A stretch of 64,000 bases of DNA from Planctomycetota bacterium (GTDB lineage Bacteria > Planctomycetota > UBA1135 > GCA-002686595), in contig JAKLKU010000006.1 of assembly GCA_023150475.1 (NCBI GenBank), positions 186,001-250,000 on the forward strand, read 5' to 3'. This document shows positions 18,013 through 25,727 of the stretch, piece by piece. The position numbers were made by a program, and so were the translations under genes. The notes beneath the pieces were generated by a model. It was given only the letters and a program-made list of their open reading frames with translations. It made no database searches and was not told the origin of the DNA. Within the stretch, counting starts at the first letter, position 1. Each line of letters opens with the position of its first letter.

Positions 18013-19602
18013 ATGCGTGCCATCAACGTCCTGCTCGCGATCCTCGTCAGCATCGTCATCGGTGTCGCCGTGCTCGAGCTCGGCCTGCGCCTGATCGGCA
18101 AGGGTCCGGAGCCCGTCGTGCTCGAGTTCGACTCCCAAGTCGGTTGGAAGAAGCGTGCGGAGCTCGACATCAAGCGCTCGGGCCCGCAGTTCGAGAAGTC
18201 GGTCCGCTTGCGCACCAACGCATATGGGCTCGCCGACGACCCGATGAACACGCCCGCCAAGCCTGCGGGCTCGTTCCGCGTGCTCGCGCTCGGTGACTCC
18301 TTCACCCAAGGTTTCACCGTCGATCGCGAGCACCTCTTCGTCGACGTGCTCGAACGTTGGTGGCAGAAGGAAGGTCGCAAGGTCGACATCGTCAACGCCG
18401 GCTGCGAGGGCTACTCGACCGACCAGGAAGTCGCCTGGTTCCTCGAACAAGGCTCGCACTTCCAGCCCGACGCGGTCGCGATCTTCACGTACGAGAACGA
18501 CCTCTACTGGAACGGTTCGCCGACCTACCAAGGTCGCGACGCCGCGAAGCCGCTCTTCCGCGCCGACGGCACGTTGGAGACCGGGACGCTGCTCGACGTC
18601 GGTCCGCGTCCGTGGTTCGAGAACTCCGGCCTCGGCCTCCTGCTCGCGAAGCCCTTCCTCGCCGACACGAGCGGCCTCGCGAAGTACACCTTCACGCCGA
18701 GTGGCGCCGCCCGACCGGTGCTGAAGGAGTTCGCGCCGCTCTTCAAGTCGCAGCCCGACTTCGTGGCGGACAGCCTCGCGCGCACGAAAGGCGCGCTGAT
18801 CGCCCTGCAGAAGAAGTGCAACGAGCTCGGCGCCAAGCTCTACCTCGTCACGATCCCGAGCCACGCCGCGATCGACGCGACGTACGCCGCGAACTTCGGT
18901 CAAGGCGCCCTCGGCGGGGTCTCGAGCGACGCCTGGTCGGCGGATCGGCCGGTCGAACTGTTCCTCGCGATGGCGCAGGAGCTCGGCATCCCGGCGTTCG
19001 ATCCGCGCGGTTACTTGCGCGAGCATGCGGGCCGCGGTCAGAAGCTCTACTTCGACCGTGACTGGCACTTGAACCCCGACGGCAACAACGTCTTCGCGCA
19101 CTTCCTGCACGACGAGTTCGAACGCGTCCAGCTCTTCCCCGCGGCCTTCGCGGCGACGACGACCGTGCCGGCCCCGCCCGATCACGTCGAAGAAGGCGGA
19201 GTGCCGACCTGGGCCTACGTCTTCGCGGGCCTCTGGGTGTTCCTCTCGATCCTCTTCATCCAGACCTACCCCGACGAGAATAAGGCGCTCGCGCCGCTGA
19301 AGATCGGTGCGCTGCTCGCGGCGATCTTCACCATCGCGATCGGCGGCAACGCGTTGATCAAGATGCTGCCGCCGAAGTACTCGCAGCTCGCGTTCATCGC
19401 CTTCATCCTGATCGTGCTCGGCTTCATCGTGTACAAGCTCGGCCGGCGCGTGGGCACGGTCGCGGAGCTCTTCAAGAGCTTCACGCTGCGTGGCCACTGG
19501 TACCTGATGCCGCTGATCGTCGTGTTGCTCTCGATCGGCAGCTTGCTGGTCGTCGCAGCGAGTTCGCCGTTCGTCGCACCGTTCATCTACACGCTTTTCT
19601 GA
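18013..19602 (+). CDS. Membrane-anchored SGNH/GDSL hydrolase with C-terminal DUF5989-like domain
   Basis: A 529-residue protein. After an N-terminal membrane helix (3-24) comes an SGNH hydrolase domain: nucleophile Ser96 in LALGDSFTQG, TYENDLYW at 159-166 (block III Asn162), and DRDWH at 348-352 before LNPDGN. SGNH enzymes of this sort acylate or deacylate glycans. Residues about 395-470 hold three further helices. The last 50 residues, with a helix and the ending FVAPFIYTLF, look like a complete DUF5989 (SxtK-like) protein fused on. It lies 21 bases after the carbamoyltransferase. Whether it removes or adds groups is unknown. The fusion claim is my reading of the C-terminus. Confidence 0.85.
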   Translation: MRAINVLLAILVSIVIGVAVLELGLRLIGKGPEPVVLEFDSQVGWKKRAELDIKRSGPQFEKSVRLRTNAYGLADDPMNTPAKPAGSFRVLALGDSFTQGFTVDREHLFVDVLERWWQKEGRKVDIVNAGCEGYSTDQEVAWFLEQGSHFQPDAVAIFTYENDLYWNGSPTYQGRDAAKPLFRADGTLETGTLLDVGPRPWFENSGLGLLLAKPFLADTSGLAKYTFTPSGAARPVLKEFAPLFKSQPDFVADSLARTKGALIALQKKCNELGAKLYLVTIPSHAAIDATYAANFGQGALGGVSSDAWSADRPVELFLAMAQELGIPAFDPRGYLREHAGRGQKLYFDRDWHLNPDGNNVFAHFLHDEFERVQLFPAAFAATTTVPAPPDHVEEGGVPTWAYVFAGLWVFLSILFIQTYPDENKALAPLKIGALLAAIFTIAIGGNALIKMLPPKYSQLAFIAFILIVLGFIVYKLGRRVGTVAELFKSFTLRGHWYLMPLIVVLLSIGSLLVVAASSPFVAPFIYTLF

Positions 19603-19615
19603 GAGGCCGTGGACG

Positions 19616-19750
19616 GTGCGTCGAATCCTGCGCGACGAGCTCGCTTGGGTCGTCCTGCCGCTGATCGGCCTGCCTTTGGCCTGGGCAGCGTGGCGGCTCT
19701 ACGCCTGGCACATGACGCCCGACGTCATGTGCGTCTACATCATTTTCTAG
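19616..19750 (+). CDS. 44-residue single-helix membrane peptide, DUF5989-like ending (copy 1)
   Basis: Starts at GTG 19616, 13 bases after the SGNH stop. The peptide opens RRILRDELAWVVLPL, continues as one hydrophobic helix and ends CVYIIF at its last residue. The pattern (basic start, Arg-Asp/Glu, Trp before a Leu/Pro helix, aromatic Tyr-x-x-Phe end) is shared with the two peptides at 19963 and 20123 and with the C-terminus of the SGNH protein. It is too short for most gene callers. Function unknown; I infer a membrane subunit of the carbamoyltransferase group. Confidence 0.6.
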   Translation: MRRILRDELAWVVLPLIGLPLAWAAWRLYAWHMTPDVMCVYIIF

Positions 19751-19788
19751 TCGGATGCCGCGGCCCGGGCGCGCCCACCGCGGGCCGC

Positions 19789-19893
19789 GTGACGAACGCC
19801 GTGCTCCTACCGCTCGGGTTCCTGGGCGCCGGAGCCGGAGCCATCGCGCTCTACGCGTGGATCCTCGCGGACGCCGCCTGCCGTTGCGGCTAG
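19789..19893 (+). CDS. Possible 34-residue membrane peptide
   Basis: From GTG 19789 the frame encodes a hydrophobic stretch (NAVLLPLGFLGAGAGAIALY) and ends ADAACRCG. It sits in line with the neighbouring peptides and is again one helix long, but it lacks their Arg-Glu-x-Trp start and Tyr-x-x-Phe end. Its start is uncertain because the frame is open further upstream. It may be a diverged member, or chance coding in GC-rich DNA. Confidence 0.3.
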   Translation: MTNAVLLPLGFLGAGAGAIALYAWILADAACRCG

Positions 19894-19929
19894 TTCCGTC
19901 GGCCGACTGGCGCTCCGCTCGATCCGGGG

Positions 19930-19935
19930 TATCTT
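19930..19935 (+). promoter_or_regulatory. -10-like box before the 19963 peptide gene
   Basis: TATCTT in an otherwise GC-rich gap, 28 bases before the ATG at 19963. No convincing -35 is found at 16-18 bases. It would allow the later peptides to be expressed apart from the upstream genes. Weak support. Confidence 0.25.
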
Positions 19936-19962
19936 CGAAGCACAACACTCCAAGGCACACCC

Positions 19963-20094
19963 ATGGGCAAATTCTTCCGTGAGAACTGGGCGTGGATCGC
20001 CGGGCCGATCGTGATCGTGCTCGTCGTGCTGGTCGTCCTCGTGTTCTTCTTCTCGGGCGACGAGTCCTCGCCGTTCGTCTACAACATCTTCTGA
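19963..20094 (+). CDS. 43-residue single-helix membrane peptide, DUF5989-like ending (copy 2)
   Basis: ATG 19963 to TGA 20094. It opens MGKFFRENWAWIAGP, has a Val/Leu helix of about 20 residues, a short polar segment SGDESS, and ends PFVYNIF. The layout matches a half-length DUF5989 protein (Trp, Pro-Ile, helix, S-x-x-P-F-x-Y-x-x-F). It has the best start codon and cleanest pattern of the series. A single predicted helix with a charged N-terminal face implies inner-membrane insertion. Function is unknown. Confidence 0.65.
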   Translation: MGKFFRENWAWIAGPIVIVLVVLVVLVFFFSGDESSPFVYNIF

Positions 20095-20122
20095 GTCCGC
20101 CCGCGCCGAATCAGGCCGCGCG

Positions 20123-20248
20123 ATGAAGTTCGTGCGCGAGCATTGGGCGTGGATCGTGTTGCCGCTGGTGCTCGTCGCCGCGGCCGTGTTGCTCGTCTGG
20201 GTGTTCGGCGATTCGTCGGAGCGCTCCGACGTCTACACGCTCTTCTGA
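20123..20248 (+). CDS. 41-residue single-helix membrane peptide, DUF5989-like ending (copy 3)
   Basis: ATG 20123 to TGA 20248. It opens MKFVREHWAWIVLPLVLV, closely echoing the 19963 peptide (FFRENWAWIAGP), then a helix, the polar segment GDSSERS and the ending DVYTLF. The conserved ends with a freely varied hydrophobic middle are what selection on a short membrane peptide would leave. It begins 28 bases after the previous stop. Function is unknown. Confidence 0.65.
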   Translation: MKFVREHWAWIVLPLVLVAAAVLLVWVFGDSSERSDVYTLF

Positions 20249-20258
20249 GGCGCGACGC

Positions 20259-20393
20259 TTGCGTCCGTTGCTGCGAGTCCTGAGTGAGCACTGGGGCTGG
20301 CTCCTTGCCTGGCTCGTGCTCGCACTGCTCATGGTCTGGTCGCGAATCACGACCGTTGAATCGGTGCCGGTGATCTACCACGGCCTGCAATGA
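20259..20393 (+). CDS. 44-residue membrane peptide, divergent end (copy 4)
   Basis: The only sensible start is TTG 20259, ten bases after the previous stop. It reads LRPLLRVLSEHWGWLLAW, keeping the Glu-His-Trp-x-Trp feature of the 20123 peptide, followed by a helix and VPVIYHGLQ. The terminal Phe is lost but the Val-Ile-Tyr step remains. It ends 12 bases before a palindrome that separates it from the convergent deacetylase gene. It may be a degenerating copy. Confidence 0.5.
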   Translation: MRPLLRVLSEHWGWLLAWLVLALLMVWSRITTVESVPVIYHGLQ

Positions 20394-20404
20394 CGGGTCG
20401 GCGT

Positions 20405-20420
20405 CCACGCGGCCGCGTGG
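20405..20420. terminator. Palindrome between convergent genes
   Basis: CCACGCGG followed directly by CCGCGTGG is a perfect 16-base palindrome (6-bp stem with GGCC loop). It lies in the 42-base gap between the last membrane peptide and the polysaccharide deacetylase stop. There is no T-tract. A two-way terminator is the simplest reading. Confidence 0.4.
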
Positions 20421-20435
20421 CACGCGAGCGAACGT

Positions 20436-21479
20436 TCACTCGGAGAGCTTCAGTCCGAACTTCGCTGCCAGCGCGAACCCGCCGCACGCTTCCGCGACGA
20501 GCAGGTGCAACTTCGCGTTCTCGTCGATCGCGAGCCGGTGCAGGCGCGTCGGCTTGGTGTCCGGCCGGTTCGTGCCGGCGTGCATCGTCACGGCGGTCTT
20601 GAAGCCCGCGCGCAGCGCCGCCGCCTCGGAGTGCTCGTCGAAGTCCCACCGCCGCCCCCACGGGTACGCGAACGTCGGGATCTCGCGGCCGAGCTGCTTC
20701 ACGAGCGCGTCGCGACCGCCGCCGATCTCTCGTGCCTGTTCGTCGGGTGAGAGCTTCGAGAGGATCGCGTGACTGATCGTGTGGCCGCCGAGCTCGATGC
20801 CGGCCGCCTGCATCGCCCGCGCTTCGTCCCAGGTGACGTAGAGCAGGTCGGCGAGCTTCGTCTCGTCTCCGCCGAGCTCCGCGAAGACGAGGTCGATCAC
20901 GCGGTCGCGGTCGTGCGGATCGGTTTCGTACTTCAGCAGCCGCTTGAACTGATAGACGGGGTCGTCTCGACCCTCGGTGACGTACTGGTTCGCGACGTGG
21001 TACGTGCGCTCGTCCTTACAGAGCTCGCCGTAACGGTGGATGAAATCCGCGATCGAGACCTTGGTCAGGATCCAGAAGAACTTGTGCGACCAGTTGACGC
21101 GCCGCTCGTCGAGCGCGCGCGCCTCGAGGAACACGGTGGCGCCGATCCCGAGCTTCTGCAGCATCGGCTGCATCACGCGATGGTTGTCGCGATAGCCGTC
21201 GTCCATCGACAGTGCGACGAGGCTCTTGCCGTTGCTCTTCGCGAGCTCGGTGACGCCTTCGCCGACGGTGCACATCGAGTAGCGCGACTTGAACCAGCCG
21301 AGGATCGACTCGAGCTTCGCGACGTCGATCTTCATCTCGGCCGGCAAGTGTTCCGACGACGGGCTCGGACTGACGCAGTGGCCCGCGAGGATGGTCAAGC
21401 GTCGCGGCATGACGGCGTTCACGACCGCGTGCAGACCGGTGTGGAACAAGAGGCGCGCGTACAACTCGCGCACGGTCAT
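20436..21479 (-). CDS. Polysaccharide deacetylase (NodB domain)
   Basis: A 347-residue carbohydrate esterase family 4 protein, which removes N- or O-acetyl groups from glycans. Motif 1 is SMDDGY (Asp93, Asp94), motif 2 is HTISH (His233, His237), and motif 3 reads FAYPWG. Residues about 110-200 between motifs 1 and 2 form a long helical insertion. There is no signal peptide, so it probably acts in the cytosol on lipid-linked or nucleotide precursors. The start ATG 21479 is preferred over GTG 21497. It is the last gene of the minus-strand polysaccharide series, 56 bases after the GNAT gene. Confidence 0.88.
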   Translation of the reverse strand: MTVRELYARLLFHTGLHAVVNAVMPRRLTILAGHCVSPSPSSEHLPAEMKIDVAKLESILGWFKSRYSMCTVGEGVTELAKSNGKSLVALSMDDGYRDNHRVMQPMLQKLGIGATVFLEARALDERRVNWSHKFFWILTKVSIADFIHRYGELCKDERTYHVANQYVTEGRDDPVYQFKRLLKYETDPHDRDRVIDLVFAELGGDETKLADLLYVTWDEARAMQAAGIELGGHTISHAILSKLSPDEQAREIGGGRDALVKQLGREIPTFAYPWGRRWDFDEHSEAAALRAGFKTAVTMHAGTNRPDTKPTRLHRLAIDENAKLHLLVAEACGGFALAAKFGLKLSE

Positions 21480-21535
21480 CTTCAGTTTGTGCTTCACGCT
21501 CGTGTGTCCATCGGTACCGGGCTCGGACCGCGTCC

Positions 21536-22660
21536 TCAGCCCATCGTTTCGTCGTCGCGATCGCCGTCGGTGAAGTACCAAGCGCGGACGTCGCGCGCCG
21601 CCTTCACGAGGGGATGCTGCGGCTGATGCGGGTGCAGGATCACCGTCAGGTGATTCTCCTCCTTCGGCGGACGGAAGCCCGCGCGAGCGACCACGCCGCT
21701 CCACCACGAACCGTCGATCGCCGTCGCGCGTGCCAATGCGGCGCCCGAGCTCTCGAGCGCATCCAGTCCGGCGGCGAGCGCCGCGGCGAGCGACTGCTCT
21801 CCCGTAGCGAGCACGTCGACCAGGTAGCCGACGCATTCACCCGGTCGAGGCACCTGCACGACGACGTACGCGACGAATCTCTCGGATCCGTCGAAGATCC
21901 CGACGATGCGGTGGAGCTTGGACGGTGACTCGGCGAAGCGCCAGTTCAAGTAGTCCGAGTCGCGCCGGATCATGAAGGCGAACCGTTTCTCCACCATGCG
22001 CGCGAGCGCGTCGACCTCGCGCGGGAAGCGCTGCAACGGCAGCGCCCGCAGGCCGCGCCCATCCGCGGCGAGGTGCTGGCGTGCCGTGGCGCAGGCCCGT
22101 TTGGCGAAGCCGGCGAACCAGCCGCGCGTGCGGCCGTCCGCGGCGAGCACGCGCCTCGCTTCGGGCGTCGTGCGGAGGACGAACGTCCACGGTCGCACCG
22201 TGCCGACGCGCTCCCAACCGAGGTCCTGGACGAAGATGTGCGCCGAGCGGCGGTTCGGCAAGCCGAACACGCAGGGCCAGCCCAGACGTTTCGTCTCCGC
22301 CATCGCGGCGCGGTCGAGGTCGCTGAAGAGCCCCCGCTTGCGCCACTCGGGATGCGTCATCACGTCGCCGGTCTCTCCGACGGGCGCCAGCGTGCTCTCG
22401 TCGCCGAACGACAACGCTTTGCGCGGCGAACACGCATAGCCCGACACGCCTTCGCGGCCGGCGGGCCGAGTGACGAACGAGACGCTGGCTCCGTGCGGAT
22501 TGGCGTCGTAGCGCCAACGGAGGTCCTCGGCGCGCACGGCCTTCTTGAAGCACTGGTTGAAGAGTCGTGCCTGCTCTTCGCGATCGCGCGGGGTGCACGC
22601 GTGCACCGAGAACGTCTCCGGGGACTTCTGGGGCTCGGGGACGGCGGCTTCGAGACTCAC
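21536..22660 (-). CDS. GNAT-fold N-acyltransferase
   Basis: A 374-residue protein. Residues about 15-170 form a GNAT domain with the acyl-CoA loop region GDVMTHPEWRKRGLFSDLD. A second, GNAT-like half follows (about 230-350, DYLNWRFAESPSKLHRIVGI). Two-domain proteins of this type in glycan loci transfer acyl groups to amino sugars. The start is GTG at 22660. A TAGAAT box at 22670-22675 would place the transcript start almost at the GTG. The acyl donor and acceptor are not readable from sequence. Confidence 0.75.
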   Translation of the reverse strand: MSLEAAVPEPQKSPETFSVHACTPRDREEQARLFNQCFKKAVRAEDLRWRYDANPHGASVSFVTRPAGREGVSGYACSPRKALSFGDESTLAPVGETGDVMTHPEWRKRGLFSDLDRAAMAETKRLGWPCVFGLPNRRSAHIFVQDLGWERVGTVRPWTFVLRTTPEARRVLAADGRTRGWFAGFAKRACATARQHLAADGRGLRALPLQRFPREVDALARMVEKRFAFMIRRDSDYLNWRFAESPSKLHRIVGIFDGSERFVAYVVVQVPRPGECVGYLVDVLATGEQSLAAALAAGLDALESSGAALARATAIDGSWWSGVVARAGFRPPKEENHLTVILHPHQPQHPLVKAARDVRAWYFTDGDRDDETMG

Positions 22661-22809
22661 GGGGTCGCGATTCTACGCGCTGCACACGGCCGTCGGAACG
22701 AGCGAGCCCCGCGAGCGCTCGCGAGTGGAGCGGGCACGGGGCTCGAATGTGAGTCGCGAAGCCGTGGGCTTCGGACGTCGGCGTACGTCGGGTCCGACGC
22801 GGCGCGAAC

Positions 22810-24246
22810 TCAGGCCTTCGCCTTCGCCTTCGACTCCTCCATCACGCGCGAGGCGACGTTCTCGCTCTGCGGCGGCGGCACGAGGCCGATCGCGCGGAAC
22901 AGGCGCTTCTTCCCGTAGGCCGGGTTCTCGATGTAGTACATCGTGCGCTCCATGAAGCGCTTCGCACGTTGGCCGTAGCCGTAGTACCAGCGTTCGTAGT
23001 TGCGCACCATGTTCTTGCGCAGCTCTTCGAGCTCGACCTGGCTGAAGTTCTCGTGCACGTAGGCCGAGCGGTTCGACGAGACGTAGTTCTCGCGCAGGTC
23101 GCTGACGTCGATCGACGCTTGGTAGTTGTCCCAGGACTCCGTGCCGATCAGCGGGTTGAACACGCTGACGCGGACGAGGTCCGGACCGGCGAGTTTGAGC
23201 ACCTTCTCGGTCTCTTCGATGTCCTTCTTGGTCTCGCCGGGGCTGCCGACGATCAAGTACACCTTCGCCCAGATGCCGGCGCGACGCGTCATGCGGGCCG
23301 CTTCGACGATCAGTTCGGGCGTCAGGTCCTTCTTGAGCACGTCGAGCATGCGCTGCGAGCCCGACTCCCAGCCGTAGTAGATGCGGCGGCACCCGGCGCG
23401 GTGCATGTGCTTCAAGAGCGGATAGTCGACGCAGTCCGCGCGCGTGTTCGCGATCCACTCGAACTTGAGGCCGCGCCGCAGGATCTCGTCGCACATCTCG
23501 TGGATGCGCTTCTTGCGCAGCGTCAGGATCTCGTCGACGAAGAGCACGACGCCCGGGTTGTAGGTCTTGATGATGTGCTCGAGCTCGTCGACGATCATCT
23601 GCGTCGAACGCACGCGGAAGCCGCGGCCCGTGAGTTCCTTCTGGCAGAAGATGCATTTGAAGGGACAGCCGCGCGTCGTGAAGATGTACGTCAAGCGCTC
23701 GGGGTTGAGCTTGAAGTACGTCTGCATCGGCAGGAGGTGCCGCGCAGGCAGCGGCAGGTCGTCGAGCTTCTTGATCAGCGGCGGCGCCTGGTTGTCGAAC
23801 GTCACTTGACCGTCCTTCCAACCGGCGAGGCCCGGGACCTGCGAGAGCGCGGCCTCGTCGTTGCCTTCGAGCGCTTGGATGAAGCGCGGCAACGTCTCCT
23901 CGGCCTCGCCCTTCAGGACGTAGTCGAAGTGCCCGCTGTCGAAGAAGATCCCTTGGTCGACCGACGCGTGCGGGCCGCCCATCACGGTGATCTTGCCCTT
24001 CTCCTTCGCGTACTTCGCCCAGGCGATCGCGCGACGGATGTTCGGCGTCAGCGCGCCGAAGCCGATCACGTCGTTCTCCTCGATCGCGCGCTTCATCTCC
24101 TGGTCGGTGACGACGCGCTCGTCGATCAGCGAGATCGGGAGCTTCGCCTTTTCCATGCACGCGCCGAGGTAGGTGATCCCGAGGATCATCGCCAGCGGGT
24201 CTTCCTGGACGTGCGGCTTGACGTAGGCGAGGAGGGTCTTGCGCAT
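22810..24246 (-). CDS. Radical SAM protein with N-terminal B12-binding-like domain
   Basis: A 478-residue enzyme. Residues 1-140 form the Rossmann-like domain common to B12-dependent radical SAM enzymes (MILGITYLGACMEKA, GGPHASV). The radical SAM cluster motif is Cys194-x3-Cys198-x2-Cys201 (RGCPFKCIFC). The barrel continues to about residue 400 (ESGSQRMLDVLKKDLTP). Such enzymes methylate or rearrange unactivated carbons, often in lipids or sugars. The partner domain lacks a clear DxHxxG, so cobalamin binding is uncertain. It heads the rSAM-GNAT-deacetylase group and has its own promoter candidate upstream. Confidence 0.87.
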   Translation of the reverse strand: MRKTLLAYVKPHVQEDPLAMILGITYLGACMEKAKLPISLIDERVVTDQEMKRAIEENDVIGFGALTPNIRRAIAWAKYAKEKGKITVMGGPHASVDQGIFFDSGHFDYVLKGEAEETLPRFIQALEGNDEAALSQVPGLAGWKDGQVTFDNQAPPLIKKLDDLPLPARHLLPMQTYFKLNPERLTYIFTTRGCPFKCIFCQKELTGRGFRVRSTQMIVDELEHIIKTYNPGVVLFVDEILTLRKKRIHEMCDEILRRGLKFEWIANTRADCVDYPLLKHMHRAGCRRIYYGWESGSQRMLDVLKKDLTPELIVEAARMTRRAGIWAKVYLIVGSPGETKKDIEETEKVLKLAGPDLVRVSVFNPLIGTESWDNYQASIDVSDLRENYVSSNRSAYVHENFSQVELEELRKNMVRNYERWYYGYGQRAKRFMERTMYYIENPAYGKKRLFRAIGLVPPPQSENVASRVMEESKAKAKA

Positions 24247-24324
24247 CGCGGTGTCGGTCAGGTTGGGCGTCTTGGGGGACGTTCGGGAGCCGCTATCGGC
24301 TCCGTCGGAGGCGAAGGAGGTCGA

Positions 24325-24353
24325 AATCTACCCTTCGCGTCAGGATTCGGCAA
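24325..24353 (-). promoter_or_regulatory. Promoter candidate for the radical SAM-GNAT-deacetylase group
   Basis: On the minus strand TTGCCG (24353-24348) and TAGATT (24330-24325) are 17 bases apart, about 80 bases upstream of the ATG at 24246 and inside the 183-base gap after the glycosyltransferase series. The same TTGCCG-17-T(A/T)GA arrangement occurs before the head of that series (40686-40714). Confidence 0.5.
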
Positions 24354-24429
24354 CCCGTGTGCTGGGAAAGGATTGCAGCCTTTCAGGCCTCGGACTGTCG
24401 GTGCGGTCGGCGGTCCCTGGACGCGAATT

Positions 24430-25722
24430 CTATCCCGGGGCCGAAGGGGCGGCCGAACGAGCCGCCGCGCGGGCGGCAGCGAGCGCGAGCTCGTACTCCT
24501 CGGCGAATTCCCGGGCGAGTCGTTCGGTCCGGAAGCGCGCGAGCATGCGTTCCCTGCCCGCCCGGCCGAACCGACGTGCGAGCGACTCGTCGAGCAGCAG
24601 TTCGCGGATGCGGGCCGCGAAGGCCGCGACGTCGAACGGGTTCTCGACGAAGCCGGTGACGCCGTGCTCGACGACTTCGGGGCTGCCGCCGAAGCAGGTC
24701 GCGACGACCGGCTTCTCGTGTTCCATCGCTTCGAGGTTCACGAGTCCGAACGTGTCGAAGCAGATCGACGGCGTGACGAAGACGTCGGTCGCGGAGTACG
24801 CCGCCGCGAGCTCGTCGCCGTCGAGCCAACCGGTCGGCACGACGAAGCGGTCGACGTCCAGCGCCTTCGCTCGCTCGGCGAACTCGCCGTCGTAGACCTT
24901 GCGGTGCCCCATCACGACGAGCCGGATCTCGGGCAGCTCGCGACCGAGCACTTGGAGCATCCGGAAGAGTTGGATCACGCCTTTCTGCTCGTGCAGGCGG
25001 CCGGCGATCGTGATCACGCGCTTGTCGACGAGCCCGTGTTTCGCGCGGAACGCAGCGACCGCGTCCGCGCTCGGCAAGACGAGCGTCCCGGGTATCGCGT
25101 TGTGCACGACGCGGTCGACCCGGATGCCGTTCGCGCGGATCGCCGTCGCGAGTTCGTGCGACACCGCCGTGAAGCGCTGTACGTCGCGCGCGAGGATCGT
25201 GCGGATCCTGGCGTTGCGATCCGGGCGCCAGCGCAGCCGCTGGCACGGCAGACACTTCTGCCAGTGCGCCGCGTAGTCGCGCAACTCGCCACGGTGCTCC
25301 TCGCCACCGTGGAAGCAGGTCAGCTTCTGGTAGCAGAACGTCATCACGTCGTGCGCCGTGAAGACGACGGCCGCGCCACGAGCGCGCGCCGCGGTGAGCG
25401 ACGAGTACGACAAGTGCGTGTGGATCAAGTGCGTGTGCACGACGTCGGGGCGGAACTCGTCGAGCACGCGCTCGATCGCCGGCAGAGCCCGCGCGTTGCG
25501 CAAGCCGACCCACGCGCGCCAGCGCGGGTCGTAGTCCGAGTGCACACGGAACACGCGCGAGCCGAGGATCTCGGTCGGCGTCGCCTCGTTCGCCGCGGGT
25601 GTCGCCGTCAGGACCGCCGAGTCGTGGCCCGCGGCGCGCTGCAGCTCTGCGAGCTGGTACATCTGGCGGATCGACGAACCGATCCGCGGATCGTGCAAGT
25701 CGTTGAAGTGCAGGATGCGCAT
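24430..25722 (-). CDS. Glycosyltransferase family 4
   Basis: A 430-residue GT-B glycosyltransferase. The acceptor domain begins MRILHFNDLHDPRIGSSIRQ and contains the loop THLIHTHLSYSSL. The donor domain includes TIAGRLHEQKGV and the E-x7-E site, here CFDTFGLVNLEAME, with Asp in place of the first Glu. An inserted Cys pair (HWQKCLPCQRLRW) resembles the small Cys motif found in some GT4 enzymes. The tail is Ala-rich. It begins five bases after the stop of the next enzyme, as the last glycosyltransferase in the series. Confidence 0.88.
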   Translation of the reverse strand: MRILHFNDLHDPRIGSSIRQMYQLAELQRAAGHDSAVLTATPAANEATPTEILGSRVFRVHSDYDPRWRAWVGLRNARALPAIERVLDEFRPDVVHTHLIHTHLSYSSLTAARARGAAVVFTAHDVMTFCYQKLTCFHGGEEHRGELRDYAAHWQKCLPCQRLRWRPDRNARIRTILARDVQRFTAVSHELATAIRANGIRVDRVVHNAIPGTLVLPSADAVAAFRAKHGLVDKRVITIAGRLHEQKGVIQLFRMLQVLGRELPEIRLVVMGHRKVYDGEFAERAKALDVDRFVVPTGWLDGDELAAAYSATDVFVTPSICFDTFGLVNLEAMEHEKPVVATCFGGSPEVVEHGVTGFVENPFDVAAFAARIRELLLDESLARRFGRAGRERMLARFRTERLAREFAEEYELALAAARAAARSAAPSAPG

Positions 25723-25727
25723 CGCGG

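Noticed and set aside
15469..19497. A 1342-codon open frame on the minus strand
   Set aside because: It lies opposite the HtrA, carbamoyltransferase and SGNH genes, is rich in Arg/Asp/Val/Glu without domains, and is a mirror of high-GC third-position bias.
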